64,000 nucleotides of DNA from Sphingobacterium allocomposti (GTDB lineage Bacteria > Bacteroidota > Bacteroidia > Sphingobacteriales > Sphingobacteriaceae). The position numbers were made by a program, and so were the translations under genes. Numbering within the stretch: position 1 is the stretch's first letter; every line of letters begins with the position of its first letter. Positions 63,648-64,000 of this stretch are shown here, one piece after another. Under the pieces are notes generated by a model. That model was given only the letters and a program-made list of their open reading frames with translations, was not told the DNA's origin and searched no databases. The DNA is taken from positions 1-64,000 of the forward strand of contig NZ_VNHX01000022.1 in NCBI RefSeq assembly GCF_008124885.1, in the 5' to 3' direction.

Positions 63648-64000
63648 TATTCATTACCTCCTTATAAATTTCAAGATACTGCTTTGCGATTTCCTTTACG
63701 CGGAATCGCTCTATATTTTTGAGTCCCATTCGAATTAGCCCCTCTCTATACGCCTCATCTTTAATAATCTTTTCGAACCCCATACGTATGGAATTTACAT
63801 CGGTCGGATCTACATACTGTACCGCGTTTCCCGAGATTTCTGTAAGCGGCTTAATCCGCGAAGTCAGAACAACCCGACCCGTTGCTTGCCCTTCAATAAT
63901 CGGCATACCAAAACCCTCATATAGAGACGGAAAGCTAACAATATCACAGTCGATATATTCCTGGCGCACTTCTTCATCACTCAAATTATATACATTAGAA
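63640..64000 (-). CDS. Glycosyltransferase family 4, C-terminal part only
   Basis: The frame is open to the window edge and carries the C-terminal 120 residues of a GT-B enzyme, with E-x7-E as EGFGMPIIE and PLTEISGNAVQYVDP. The N-terminal domain lies right of the window; the TTG at 63984 is internal and not a start. Confidence 0.9.
   Translation of the reverse strand, partial: SNVYNLSDEEVRQEYIDCDIVSFPSLYEGFGMPIIEGQATGRVVLTSRIKPLTEISGNAVQYVDPTDVNSIRMGFEKIIKDEAYREGLIRMGLKNIERFRVKEIAKQYLEIYKEVMNNG

Overview
This window comes from a member of the Bacteroidota, most likely family Sphingobacteriaceae or a close relative. The evidence is two SusC/SusD outer-membrane pairs, SusD-linked lipoproteins of the DUF1735 and DUF3823 types, a sensor with a two-component propeller plus Y_Y_Y and an AraC-type response regulator, and promoters of the Bacteroidota form (TTG about 19-20 nt before TAnnTTTG). 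No rRNA, tRNA, CRISPR array, prophage or intact transposase gene was seen.

Layout. 1-890 has no gene. It holds two promoters reading out of the left edge, a 43-unit heptamer array and an 11-bp repeat. 891-9189 is a first polysaccharide/glycan uptake locus: MFS exporter and FadR-type GntR regulator on the minus strand, divergent from SusC, SusD and a DUF1735/discoidin lipoprotein. 9281-14784 holds single genes: Lrp regulator, 14-TM MFS pump, SDR, a CLC-family channel with an altered filter, a UDG-like protein and a small membrane protein. 14857-30695 is a complete second PUL. On the minus strand lie two GH43, SusC, SusD, DUF3823 lipoprotein, sulfatase and GH2. A divergent sensor kinase and AraC-type response regulator follow on the plus strand, as two overlapping genes instead of one fused hybrid. 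The two minus-strand promoters of this PUL share a 21-bp-period direct repeat placed exactly 25 nt upstream of the -7 box, which I take as the regulator's binding site.

30696-43098 alternates repeat-rich DNA with single genes: ZIP metal transporter, HAD phosphatase, Gfo/Idh/MocA oxidoreductase with a double DUF1080 protein (likely 3-keto-sugar chemistry), a PglF/CapD-type nucleotide-sugar dehydratase and a PAS histidine kinase. 43099-49653 is a TetR-regulated RND tripartite efflux operon with three matching palindromes. 49654-51690 is a 2-kb repeat block. 51751-52425 is a LuxR-type regulator. 52503-64000 is a minus-strand exopolysaccharide operon running in from the right edge: glycosyltransferases, acyl- and acetyltransferases, UDP-xylose synthase, Wzi, mannose-1-phosphate guanylyltransferase, UDP-glucose dehydrogenase and a cytidylyltransferase. 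It would supply GDP-mannose, UDP-glucuronate and UDP-xylose to the assembly enzymes.

The least explained material is between genes. There is a four-copy family of about 66-nt RNA-like units, with a conserved AU-rich leader followed by hairpins of different sequence and a T-tract. There is a seven-copy, 64-bp paired-hairpin element (six full-length) with a compensatory base-pair change. Heptamer-based repeats occur in most of the larger gaps.
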